Positions 11,881 to 22,900 of a stretch of 64,000 bases of DNA are shown in pieces. A program made the translations under genes and the position numbers. This DNA is from Chlamydomonas sphaeroides. Taxonomy: Eukaryota; Chlorophyta; Chlorophyceae; Chlamydomonadales; Chlamydomonadaceae. Numbering within the stretch: position 1 is the first letter of the stretch; each line of letters opens with the position of its first letter. A model generated the notes under the pieces. It had not been told where the DNA came from. It saw only the letters and a list, made by a program, of their open reading frames with translations, and did no database searches. Where the stretch lies: positions 64,699-128,698 of the forward strand of contig BDDC01000052.1 of the NCBI GenBank assembly GCA_001662425.1, read 5' to 3'.

Positions 11881-12427
11881 TGGTCAGTCGTGGCCTCCGC
11901 AGCGCTGCGACTGCACCACGTCAACCGCACCGCACAGGCTGCACCCCCAGCCGCGTGTGCCGGCTGTGTCTCCTCAAGGACTCGTTACTTGGTCGACGCG
12001 AAGCTATCGAACAAGCAGTCAAGAGTCAAGAGTCAGATTGGGCCCTAAAGTCCCCGGGCGCTGGGCCCGCTATAGCAGCTGACTATTCTCCCCTTATGTT
12101 CTACTGGTCGCCCCAGCTAGAAGTAATGTCTGGTAACGAGCTGCCCCGAGGAGAATAAAGTGGGCCCATGCACAAACCCGCGAAATCGCGCAAACGGCAG
12201 CCCCAGCTGCCCCCGAGGGCACCCGAGACCGCCTCGGCTTTCGACAGCCATAATTTTCTTAGATCACAACTGGAACTGCTACATTGCTAACAGTCAGTTG
12301 CGCGACTGTCGGCAAGCATAAGCCGGGGCCACCCAAGCAGCCCAACATCACTGCGCAGCACTGATCACCTATCGCGAAACACTGCACTCATTCGGCAAGA
12401 CTTACTATTTGAGTTCCGCAAGCCACG
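11881..12427. promoter_or_regulatory. Shared divergent upstream region of XRN1 and cytochrome b561 gene
   Basis: These 547 bp separate the XRN1 ATG (minus) from the b561 ATG (plus). The AT content is higher than in the neighbouring coding DNA, and no ORF has homology I recognise. It must hold both 5' UTRs and promoters. I see no certain TATA box. Confidence 0.6.
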
Positions 12428-14813
12428 ATGTACGCTACGTCCAGCGCTATGTCGCCCCCGCCTCAGCCGAGGCCCCAGCAGAAGGTCATAGCCCGGCTCA
12501 CTCTAGCTCTGCACGTGGTCATAGCGGTGGTTGCGCTTAGCATAGGTGAGAGCGTGAGGGCCAACTACCCGATGGCTCCTTGGGGCTCTTGCTTCACAAC
12601 GCCGACCAGTGCTCTTCCCCACGCTCTCGATTACTGCAGCATTCATGTTGTTCGACAACTCACTCTTCAGCTGGCATCCCGCCATGATGGTGGGAGGGTA
12701 ACAGGGGTGGCAGGGAGGGGCTGGCCGCCCGCGGAGCTGCCCCTCCCCAAGCTGGCCAGGCCAGGTGCCAGCGCCACAGCTCACACCGCCTCCCCGGCTT
12801 CGTCGCAGAGCATCGGCTACATTGTCTTCATGACCGAGGGTAGGACGAGGGGCGAGTCTGGGCACCGTCAGCTGGACTGCAGAGCATGCCCCGGGAGCTG
12901 GCGGAGGCTGCCGCCATGAGCCCCATCAGGACACGCTGATTGGGGCCTCGCAGCAGCACTAACTAAGCCGAGGATGGGCACCACATAGCCCCAGCTAAGC
13001 AACTACATGCAGGCATACCAGCGCCGCCTGCTATGCCTCGCTCACGCCGCATCCATGCCCCTTCTGTCGGCGGCCGGCGCAGGCTTGATGGCAGGCATCC
13101 ACTTTAGGTGCGCGCGGCGTCATCCGACACACGCGCAGGGCTCCAGTCCTTGCATGGCTCCATGGGCTGCTGCTCCAAAGAAAACAGCACAGCAGCACCC
13201 AGCCAGCCCTGCCCCTTTGGCCGGGCCGCCCGCAGGTCCATTGAGGGCAACGAGCGCGTCAAGGCCATCTGGTCGCACGCGCTGCTGCAGCTGCGTGCTC
13301 TCATCTGCCTGCTCATCGGCTTCGGCGTCATCTACCGGTGGGTGGTCCGCCATGCTGCGCCCTGCTGCGGCACCGCGTCGCAGCGGCGCTGGGCCGCCCG
13401 ATGCAGGGTCGCCGCAACTGCAGCCGCCGGCGCAATCGCTGTCGCCGCCGACCTTGACCTGGCGCCGCTCTGCCCGCCCCTCTCGTCCCTCCCTCCCTGA
13501 CTCCCTCCAGCAACAAGGTGGGCTTGGGTGGTGGGCTGCACCCTCCGCCTGGCGGGCTGCCAGCGCACGCAGGGAGGGGGCGCGGCCCGCACCGGGCCGC
13601 CCGGTGCTGCGTCAGCATCAACCACACATGCCCGTGATTCGTTTGCGCTGGTTGCCGCCATCCCTGACCACCCCACGCACAGATCCTCCTGGGGAAGCCC
13701 CACTTCGTGTCGCTGCACGCCAAGGTGCGGCCGCGTGACACACACACACACACACATGCAGCCCTGCAGCCCTGCAGCCCTGAGGCCCCTCAGCGCATGC
13801 AGGGCCCCTGCGCGGGAGCCCGGCGGCTCCCGCCCACAGCCGCCTTAGGCGTTGGCAGCAGTGCGCTCGCGTGGGCCCCTGCCGGTGCCGGGGCTGACCC
13901 ACATGCCTTCCGCACATCCCCCAGTTCGGCCTGACCACGCTCATGCTCAGCGTGCTCATGCCGCTGTGGGGCCTGGTCAGCTTCCGCCGCATGGGCATCA
14001 TCCAGCGCTTCCCCGAGCGCTGGCAGGTGAGGTGCCCATAGTCGAGGGCGCAGCCGCGCCGCCCGCCGACGTCCCAGCCTGCCGCCGCGCGCACCCCTCC
14101 GCTGCACTGCACAGCGAACCGCACCCGGTGTCGGCGAACGCAGCCTCTCGTGCGGTGCTGCGCCTGCTGGAAAAAGTCCTGACATGGATAAAGGGGCAGG
14201 CGGCGCTGGGACGCAGCGGGTCCTTGGCGCTGTGCGTGTAGCCGGCAGGATGACCTTCCCGATGTCGGGCGCTTCGTGGCGCATGTAGGCGCTTTGTTGA
14301 ATTGTGCACTTCGCCATCTGCGCTGTTTGTGCCCGCAGCCTCGCATCAAGGCGCTGCACCGGCAGCTGGGGCTGCTGACGTGGCTGCTGGCGCTGGTGAC
14401 GATCGAGCTGGCGCTGCCGCACTCGGCAGTGGACAAGGGCCTAGTCACGCGGGCCTGGCAGGCAGGTGCGGCAGGGGCAGGGGGCGAGCAATTTTCTGCC
14501 GGCCTGCAGCTCATGCTGCGAGCGGGGCTTGTCGGCGGGCCGGCTTGGAGGTCGCGGCCGGAGGTGCTGCTGCTCCGCCCCTGCTGGCGGGATGTGCCGC
14601 GTGGCAGCCTGTCCGAGCCCCTGCGCACACCACCGTATGAACCCGTGCATTCTCTCATTCGCCATCGAAGTCTCCGTTAGAGAGCCCTTGTGCGCCTGCT
14701 TGGCCGCAGGCGTGGCGCTGCTGGGGGCGCTGCTGCTGGCGCTGTCATACAAGAGCATCAACTCGCCAAAGCAGGTCGGCGCGACGGATGACTCGCTGGG
14801 GAAAGTGCTGTGA
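12428..14813 (+). CDS. Cytochrome b561-domain transmembrane protein (CYB561D-like)
   Basis: Predicted di-heme transmembrane electron carrier that moves electrons, usually from ascorbate, across a membrane, often for ferric reduction. Exons: 12428-12545, 12640-12689, 12809-12855, 13000-13107, 13236-13337, 13511-13517 (7 nt), 13683-13724, 13925-14026, 14339-14465, 14710-14813; about 268 residues. Helix 1 is RLTLALHVVIAVVALSI. The haem-ligand histidines expected for the family are seen in LFSWHPAMM, CLAHAASM, KPHFVSLHAKFG and KALHRQLG, on four successive helices. VFMTEG follows the first His, as in b561 proteins. The junction between exons 3 and 4 is the weak point: the obvious GAGG|GTAGG donor at 12840 is out of phase with exon 4, and only 12855/13000 is a phase-consistent GT-AG pair. 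The end of exon 2 could also be 12697, with exon 3 starting at 12811. No DOMON or DM13 domain is present. Substrate and membrane are unknown. Confidence 0.82.
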
Positions 14814-15014
14814 AAGGGCTGCGGCCCAAGGCTGGCGGGATTTAGGGGCGTGGACGGACCTGGCGCGGGGCTGCGGGCCCTTCAACGGACCACGGGCCAG
14901 GTGGGAAGGTGGGCTGCCTTGCGAGCGACAGTTGAGCGGCGCACGGCGTGCAGGGTACGGCTGGCGGCCGGTGTGGGGAGCGAGCGGTAGCTCGATGCTG
15001 GGGACCGGCGGGGC

Positions 15015-15019
15015 TGTAA
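15015..15019 (+). terminator. Polyadenylation signal TGTAA (b561 gene)
   Basis: Chlorophyte-type TGTAA 202 bp after the b561 stop codon, in the sense strand. Confidence 0.55.
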
Positions 15020-15240
15020 CCGGTAGGAGGGTAGGCGATGCGCGATTAGAGTCTGGACGGCGGGGTGTTGAGAGCTTTAAACATGGTGTTACGGCACATC
15101 GGCACTGGCCGAGCTTCGAGGCGCAGGCGTTCGCTCGCCCCTGTAGGGCACGAGCCGTTCGACTCGGGCACCAAGGCAGCACAAGTACGAAACATGTACT
15201 TGGTGCAAACCACGAGCACAGACATCCGTTAAGATATACG

Positions 15241-15300
15241 TTCCCGCCGTTTCAGGCAGTTCGAGCGGCTATGTCCGGCCCGTGGGGTGAGGGCACGGAG
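15241..15300. repeat. Dispersed repeat A, copy 1 (60 bp)
   Basis: About 54 of 60 positions match 60184-60243, in the same orientation and 45 kb away. The shared core includes GTCCGGCCCGTGGGG. Both copies are intergenic, which suggests remnants of a mobile or repeated element. Confidence 0.8.
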
Positions 15301-15855
15301 ATTCGGTGAGCCCGAGACCCCTTCAATAGTTCCAGCTATGACCGCATAATGATCGACGATGTGCGTCTGGTCTGGGTGGCCTCTTTTTGCGGCTAGCCAT
15401 GCACCCATGCGCAACTGGGACAGGTTTCGAGAGAGCTTGATAGGCATAGACCGCGGCTGCCCTGGCCATGCAGATGCTCTGACCATGGGCCACCCCTGCC
15501 CTGACCATGGCCCTCAAGCATAATACGCGATCAAATTGGAGGTCCTGTAGCACTTTGTGGGTGCTGTGACGTCGTGTGTCTCTGGCTGCGCTTGGCTGCG
15601 TTGTGCCCTTGCCGGGGGGACGGCGGGGGCTGCGAGCGAATCAGCATGCTTGCATGGAACGGCATCCACTCGAAAAGCATTTTATAGCCATGCCGACAGT
15701 CCGTATTACCTTCGCTAGCACAATTTACTCAACGTAGAACAGTCGGTACAGCTCCTAAGTGCTGCCACCTGCGTTGCTGCCCGCTCGTTTACTTGCGCCG
15801 CGCGACACCACTCATTCCTCACGGACGTCCGACTTCACAGCATCAGCTTGTAACC

Positions 15856-18807
15856 ATGCAGATGCAAATGCCAATGTCGCGCTGCAGCGCTCGTGCTGGC
15901 GCTGCAAGCGGCCGAACTCGGTGTGTGGCCGTGTGCTCCTCACAGTCGCGCACACAGCCCGCGACGGCAAATGTGTCGGTGGATTCGACCCGTCGTCAGT
16001 TGATGCTCGGCGCGGCGGCGTTCGCTGGGCTGTCTCTGGTGCCACAGCCACATGCCGCATGGGCCACAAAGGCGACGCAAGAGGTCGGGGGGTACCTGCC
16101 CCCCTTCGGCAGCGGCGACTTGGTGAGGTCACGTCGCGCGGCGGGCCAAGGGAGCGGTCAGGACGCGGACTTCCGGCACCTGCCACAGCTCCTACGCGTA
16201 TCCCACGGCCGAGCTCTGGCAGTGACCAGCAACACCGAGCGGCAGCACGCCGCGGCCGCACCCACCCGCCGCGACACCTGCCCATCCCCGCCTGAGCCCC
16301 GACGCTATGCCCACCCCCGCAGGTGCTCTTCGTGCCGTCGTCCTCCAAGACGCCCGCGCTGCGCGCCGGCACCGTCGACCCCGGCAGCCCCTACCGCTTC
16401 GCGCTGCCGCCCAACTTCATCGAGCAGAAGGTCGCCAACATCCAGAGGTGCGCCAAAGCGCCGCACATTCCGGCGCGCAGTCAACGCCCCGGCTCCTCCC
16501 CGATTGCGACAACCGGTAGCCGTTGCTCTCGCCATGGCCGGCCGTGCCCTGCGCCCATCCTGAGCCTGGCGCGGAGCGTTCGCCGTCGTCGCAGCCCCTC
16601 GTCAAGCCCCCTCACCCCGTGCATATCTGTCCCCATCCCTCGTCAAGCCCCCTCACCCCGTGCATACCTGTCCCCATCCCTCGTCAAGCCACTTTACCCC
16701 GTGCATACCTGTCCCGATCCCTCGTCAAGCCCCTTTACCCCGTGCACACCCTTCCCTCCGCCGGCCCAACCCCCGGCACCGCAGCGGCAACTACTGCCAG
16801 CCGCGCTGCGACGAGCCCTGGACCGAGGTGGTGTTTGAGGGCACCACCGGCGGCCGAGTGGAGCTTATTGTGGCGCCGCTGCAGAAGCTGACGCCCCGCC
16901 GCAACATCAAGGTGCGCTTGGAGGGGCCTGGGGATGGGGATGGGCGGACGGATGGGCGGGCGGCGCGGTTGCGCGCCGGCACCCTGCAGATTGGGATGGG
17001 TGGGCGGGCGGCTGATGTACAGGGTGTGCGGCCACGAGGCGACGTGGAGCCTTGGGCAGCAACTGGGAAGTGCGCGGATGGGCGTGCAGGTGGGGACGGG
17101 CGGGCGGTGGACGGCTGGCGGGGGACCGAGGGGCCTTGAGGCCGCAACATCAAGGTGCGCCGTGGGACGTGCACATGGGGATGGGCGGCCGGCGGGCAAG
17201 TTGTGCGGCCCGGAGGCTGCGTGGAGCCTCAGCGCCGCCTTTGCGCCGGGCGTGGGAGGCAGTGGCCTACTCGCGCCTTCCCCATGGGGCTGTTCTAACG
17301 GAAGCCGGGGCAGCGTGTGGGGGCATCGAGGCGCCCGGCCCCCAGCGGCCAGTGGACCGCTGCGTTGCGCTGGGCCCCTGGCCCCGGCATGGATGCTGCT
17401 CGGCGGTTGGGTTTTGGGGAAGCGGGCGCTGCAGCAAGGGCACACGCCGCAATGCCTTACACCGCCGTACCTAGGGCTGCGGCTCGCTGCAGCTGTCGCG
17501 TATGCAGTTTTCCGTAGGACGTGCAACCCCAGCCGTAGCCATGCCGGACGCGCTGGTGCGCATGCACGGTGGCACGTAGCCTGTTGGTGGTGCTGGGGCT
17601 GGGGCACGAGCGGCGTGTGTCAACACGGGTCATGGGCCAGCGGCGCACCTGCCTTGCTGGGGCCCTGCTGCTTGCGGCCAGCGGGCTGCAGCCTGGGCCC
17701 CAGGCGGCTGGGGCCCCGGCAGCGCGGATGCAACCAGGCACGGCCAGCCCCCCATGACGGCAACGCGCGCTGCGTGCGGCCGGGGTGTCTCTTGTGGGAG
17801 GGGCTGGACGGGCAAGCAGCTGCTGCGGGCAGCCCAAGCCGTGCATGGCCCCTGAGTGGCGTTGCCTCCGGGGCCCCGGTTGCTTCGCGGGGCAGGAGCC
17901 CGGTGGCTGGTAGCTGGGAATCCTGCGTTGCGCCTTGCCTTGCAGTTCGTCCTCCTTTGGTAATCAGCCTGTTGCTCGCTCCTTCCCTGGCGCGCAGGTG
18001 GAGGACCTGGGCAGCCCCGAGTTCCTGCTGCAGCGCATCGGCAACTACATCACGCAGACCTACCTGGACGACGACGCGCTGGTGGCCGCCACCGTCAAGG
18101 CACAGGACGGACTCAACTACTACTTCTACGAGCTCAATGCGCCGTATGCCAAGGTACGGCAAGTCGACTTCGCCGTACACCGCGCCGTACGCAGCACCTC
18201 TTGAGGCACCGGGGTGGAGTCACGGGGCGGGGTCGGGATTGTCGGCCATGGCTGGCGCGGGACAGGCGTCGTGTGTTCGTGCATAGCGTCGATCGAGTAT
18301 GTCGAGTAAAGTCGTCAATGCATTGGTAGAACTGATGTAGGATGCGAGGGCAAGCGCAGAGAGGGCGCCACCTTGGGATGGGTCCCCGCGGCGTGAGCTA
18401 TGGGCGGGAGGCGCAGCAGCCGAGCGCCAGAGACCCCCGTGCGCCAGGGACCCCGTGCTGGCCTCGCGACTTCGCGTGTCTTACGTCCCGCGAAGATGCT
18501 CAGCTGCTTGGACTAGCGGCGCTCCCAACATATCTGAACGGTTTTGGCGGGCTGCGCACGCCCTGGGTCCGGGCCGGCGGCCTGTGGCATTGCGCGTGCA
18601 CCGCCCGCCCCCACCCTGCTTGCCCTGTGCCGAGAGCCCCCTGCCCCCGTTGCCCGCCTTGTCCCCAACCAGGTGGGCGGCCGCTCGCTGACGGCTTGCA
18701 CGGTCAAGGGCGACCTCGCCTACCTGTTCGTGACCTCGGCCACCGAGAAGCAGTGGGCCAAGCTGGAGCCGCAGCTGCGGTCGGTGGTGGCGAGCTTCCG
18801 GGCGTGA
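15856..18807 (+). CDS. PsbP-domain protein, thylakoid lumen (PPD family)
   Basis: Lumenal relative of the PsbP subunit of photosystem II; such PPD proteins assist photosystem assembly or have uncharacterised lumenal roles. Exons: 15856-16122, 16323-16447, 16785-16911, 17998-18153, 18673-18807; 269 residues with all phases consistent. Residues 1-35 look like a chloroplast transit peptide. At about 46-70 lies a twin-arginine lumenal signal, TRRQLMLGAAAFAGLSLVP, ending near HAAWA. The mature part contains PYRFALPPNFIEQKVANIQ and GRVELIVAPLQKL, then EDLGSPEFLLQRIGNYITQT, and closes with KQWAKLEPQLRSVVASFRA, typical PsbP-fold segments. Cysteines in NYCQPRCDEPW and LTACTV could form a disulfide, as in PPD6-type members; that subfamily assignment is tentative. 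An in-frame ATG at 15793 would add 21 residues. I chose 15856 because of its AACC context and better transit-peptide start. Confidence 0.88.
16601..16764. repeat. 41-bp tandem repeat, 4 copies
   Basis: Copies start at 16601, 16642, 16683 and 16724 with GTCAAGCC and contain CCCCGTGCATACCTGTCCC. They lie in intron 2 of the PsbP-domain gene, just before the exon 3 acceptor. Confidence 0.9.
16898..17235. repeat. Exon 3 end and intron start duplicated within PsbP-gene intron 3
   Basis: The 20-mer GCCGCAACATCAAGGTGCGC at the exon 3/intron 3 junction (16898-16917) recurs exactly at 17141-17160. Both are followed by GGGGATGGGCGG-like sequence. A GTGCGGCC...CGAGGC...CGTGGAGCCT segment also occurs twice (about 17020-17055 and 17200-17230). 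This is a degenerate partial tandem duplication of the exon end. Confidence 0.75.
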
Positions 18808-19268
18808 GCGGACCGAGCGCATCAGCCGGACCGGCCGCATGCGCCCGACTGGGCGCATGAGCCGGACCGGACTGGGCAGGGCAGGGCAGGGGTGACGTAT
18901 CGGAAGGGTCCGAGGGTTGGCGGGGCGGGTCCCGTAAGAGGTTGCACGCATGTTGATGTTGAGCTGTGAGTGTGGAGGTAAGATGTAGATGGGCGGAAGC
19001 GTGGTGGGGCGAGCACATCGGCAGGCGCCGGAGAAGGGATGCGCCGCAGTGAGAGCCGGACTTAAGTTTTGGAAAGGGCGCGGAAATCGTGCGCTGTTGA
19101 GGGTCGCCTCTTGCGTTGTTTAGGCAGGCGCGGGTCCGGGTCCCGTGCAGGATGCAGCAGGTGGCGCTGGAGGGCACTGGACGCTGCGGGCAATTTTTTG
19201 GGAAGCGACGAGGGTCGCACTGACATGTGTGTTACCTTCGTGTAGCAAGACGCAAGCGCCGAACGTGG

Positions 19269-19273
19269 TGTAA
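19269..19273 (+). terminator. Polyadenylation signal TGTAA (PsbP-domain gene)
   Basis: TGTAA in sense orientation, 462 bp downstream of the stop codon at 18807. Confidence 0.5.
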
Positions 19274-19583
19274 CAGCGGCAGCAAGTAACTGGACGCGCC
19301 ACTGCCTGCGTTAGCTACACCAGCCGCTCCTTGCTGCCTGCAGCCGTGCAGGCTGCCTGCAGCCGTGCATGCACCCAAACCGCACGCCATCAACCTCGCG
19401 TCGGGGCCCCCACAAGACAAGCAACACGCCGGCACCTCGGTGCCTGATCCCGTCCGCCGCGCGCCCTGCCGTGCGTACAACGAAAGCGGAAGTGCGCGAA
19501 GGCACACAGTATCCGGCGCTCACGCGACCAAGAAAACCGGCCCCTGAAAACAATGTGTACAGGGCACTTCGGCCGCTCCACGT

Positions 19584-19614
19584 CTGAGAGCCCCCGGGCT
19601 GCCAGTACTGGCGG
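19584..19614. repeat. Dispersed repeat C, copy 1 (about 31 bp)
   Basis: Matches 26436-26466 with about five to six differences; the common core is CCCCGGGCTG followed by CAGTAC. Both copies lie 3' of plus-strand genes and downstream of their TGTAA signals. Confidence 0.55.
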
Positions 19615-19954
19615 TTGTCACAGGTACTCTTCTCTGACATCCACGCTGGTTCTTCATCGAAAGCCACGTGGCCTCGCAAGCCGACGCCCCAACACCTACA
19701 CCCACAACGACTGAGGCTGTCAGGTTTAGGGGACGACGCAGCGCCGCCCGGCGCCCTGCGCCTTCCGCCCCCACGACCTCCTCCTCCGCCTCTCCGCACC
19801 TGAAACCCCACATCTCCCCTTCATGCGCCTGTCTTCCTCACATCACCCCCTCGCGCAGCTGCCTGCCACCTCACCCACGCCCCCCCCGTTTACCACAGCC
19901 CTGCACCCCTGCGTTGGACACCGCCACCCCTGCCCCTGCCCCGCAGCCAGCCCC

Positions 19955-22900
19955 TCACGCCCCCGGCACCTCCCACCAAAGCGGCGGCGAGCTGTCGAGG
20001 CGCTTGGTGAGAATCTCGCAGCCGTCCTTGGTCACCAGCAGCTGGTGCTCAAACTGCGCACTGCGCTTGCCGTCCTCCGTCACCGCGGTCCAGCCATCGG
20101 GCCAGGTCCGGTCGCGCCAAGAGCCCACGTTGATCATGGGCTCGATCGTAAACACCTGCCCTTCCTTCATGATACCCACCTGCGGGTCGTGGCAGGTTCG
20201 CGGCGTGCACGCGTTTGCAGCCGGCAGCCGGCAGGGTGGGGCGGCGAAGCAGTGGGGAAGCACTGGGGGAGCAGCGCGTTGCCATGTGGCAGGGTAGCGG
20301 CCGGGGGGACCCGCAAAGCACCCAGAGCCCTCCCAGGGCGTGCTGGCTGTCTACCGAAGTCGGAGGCGGAGGCAAAGGCAGCTAGCTGTAAGGTAGCTGC
20401 AACGTAGCTGCAAGGTAGCTGTGAGGTAGCTGTAAAGTAGCTGTCGTGTAGCTACACGGGCATGGTGATGCGCCGAGGTGCGCCGAGGTGCTGCCTCTGC
20501 CGCTCACCGCCTTGTTGTGGGCGTAGTGCGGCACGTTGGGCGCGCAGTGGAAGAGGTCGCCGATGCCGTGGCCGCAGTACGACTTGACCACCTGGAACCT
20601 GCGGGGGACACGGGCGGTGGTGACGAGGGGCGGTGGTGGGTGGCTCGTGTTCACCTGCCCATGCGGGTGTCGGGCTCCACACACCCTATAGGCCGGGCGT
20701 TCCCCCGTGTGCTCGCGATGCACAGCGGCGCGTGCGGCCTGCCCTGCGACACACACGGGCAGCCGGAACCACGGCCTGGGCGCCCGCGTCGCGCAGCCGC
20801 AGGCCTCACCCGTTGGCCGAGGCGTGCTTGGTGATGATGTCGCCAATGTCCCGGTACCGCACGCCGGGCTTGCAGGCGGCGATGGCCTTCATCAGCGCGT
20901 CGTGCGTCACCTGGTGGCGGCCGTGGGAGAGCAGAGGAGGAGAGGAGAAGGGATTGAGGGCACGCTAGGACAGCGGGCCCCAGGCATGCCTCCGCAGGCG
21001 CCAGCCGCTGGCGCCACGCCGGGCGCGGCCGCAGCCGTCATCCCGTGTGCGTCACGCCGCCGTCACGCCGTCTGGCCGCCAGCAACGCGCTGCCCGTTGC
21101 TGCCCTGGGCAGCGCCCACCAAGCCCGCCCGCCCGCAGGTGAAGCGGTGTGGGGTTGCTGCATGTAGGTTTGCTGCATGTGGGGTTGCTGCATGTGGGGT
21201 TGCTGCATGTGGGGTTGCTGCATGTGGGGTTGGGTGCCGTGCACCGGCAGCACCGCACACCCTGGCGCGCGGCTCTTGCGGCCCCGTCGCGCCCTCCAGG
21301 CACCACGCTGCCTCTGAGGAATACGGTGAAAACCCCAGCATGAGATGCCGCCACACCGTGCCCACGCTGCCTGCCCTGCCCCCACACCCCCATGCACTTA
21401 GGGGCCGCGCCCACCTTGATTAGCTTCTTTCCCTCCTCGTCCACGTTGCCCACGCAGATGGTCTCGTTGAGGTCGCCATGGAAGCTGCAAGCAGCACGAC
21501 GGCACCCCGGCGGCAGCGCCGGTAAGCGGCACGTCGGTCAGCTGCTTGCAGCCCATGATGCAGCGCACACAGCACAGGCACAGCGATGCGGGGCGAGAGG
21601 CTGCTGGTGCGCGCGGCTGCTGGACGGGTGTCGGCACGCCGGCGCAGCGGATGCAAGGCACGCAGCTCGAGCCAAGCCATAACCCAAGCAGGCGGGCGCA
21701 GGGCACGCCAAAGCCCGCCAGCCGCGGGGCGCGGCCATATGCAGCTACTGGACGCATGCGGCTGCGCGGGCGCTGTGCGCGGTAGCGAATTCAAGGGGCG
21801 CAACCACGACACCAACACATGGGGTTCTGTTCTGCCTAACACTGGACCACACATGCACAGGCACTGTGCGCACCCGTTGTAGTAGGCCGTGACGTCGATG
21901 TTGAGGATGTCGCCGTCCTGCAGCTCGCGCGCGTCAGGTATCCCGTGGCAGATCACCTGCGGCGCGCCGCACCGCAGCAACAGCGCTCAGCGTGCGGCGG
22001 CTCAGGACGGCGGCGGCTCAACCGCGGGCCCCGTCGGCACGCCGTAGGGCACCGACCCCATCCCAAGCCCTCTGCACACAGCAAACGCGCTGCAGTGCCA
22101 GCGGGCCACGTGAACCACGCGCGCCATGAACCCAGACATGGCCGCACGAGGCAAGCCCGCACGATGGCCGCACGAGGCAAGCCCGCACGATGGCCGCACG
22201 AGGCAAGCCCGCACAATGGCCGCACGAGGCAAGCCCGCACGATGGCTGCACGAGGCAAGCCCGCACGATGGCCGCACGAGGCAAGCCCGCACGATGGCCG
22301 CACGAGGCAAGCCCGCACGATGGCCGCTCTGCTGGGCGCACCTCGTTGACCGAGGTGCAGACGCTCTTGGGGAAGTTGAAGTAGTTGAGCGGCGAGGGGT
22401 AGGCGCCGCGCTCCACCATGGCCTCGTGCACGATGCGGTCCAGCTCGTCCGTGGTCACGCCTGGGGAAGGGCGGGGCAGCGGGGAGGTAGGTTCGGGACA
22501 GGGGATGGATGGGCGGTAACGCATGGGCAGCTGTAGTGGGGGGTATATACCATGGGAGTAATGAACTAGTTGCGAACCTGTAGTGGGGGCGGGGGGCAGG
22601 AAAGAGGCGGCCCAGGGGCGCACGAGGCCTGTGGGCCTGTGGGCCGCATGGGCGCATGGCTGTGCACCACGGCGCAAGGCAGCCCACAGGAGCAGACGCA
22701 GGCGGCCGCAGACGACACGGCCGTCAGCTGGCGGCCGTCAGCGAGCGGCCCGCAGAGCCTCGCCACAGGCGCCGCTGCAGCGGCGGGCGGCATGCGTCCG
22801 CAGCGCGCCTGCGCGGCCTGTCGCCTGCTGCGCCCACCACACAGCAGCCGGGCTGCGGCCCACGGACCAAGCCCTCGGCCCCCGCACAGCGTAGCCATGG

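Larger units (their letters stand above)
14814..15855. other. Intergenic region, b561 3' flank and PsbP-gene upstream region
   Basis: No coding region was recognised. It contains the b561 polyadenylation signal at 15015 and one copy of dispersed repeat A at 15241-15300. The last 200 bp before 15856 are relatively AT-rich and probably hold the promoter of the PsbP-domain gene. Confidence 0.5.
18808..19954. other. Convergent 3' intergenic region between PsbP-domain gene and MAP1
   Basis: No protein signature was found on either strand. It holds the TGTAA signal of the plus-strand gene (19269) and one copy of dispersed repeat C (19584-19614). The part next to MAP1 is a C-rich, pyrimidine-biased stretch (about 19740-19950). 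Confidence 0.5.

Noticed and set aside
22126..22349. CRISPR-like direct repeats or a repeat-protein gene
   Set aside because: Units are contiguous with no spacers, lie in a spliced intron of a nuclear gene, and are open in several frames simply because of the 26-bp period.
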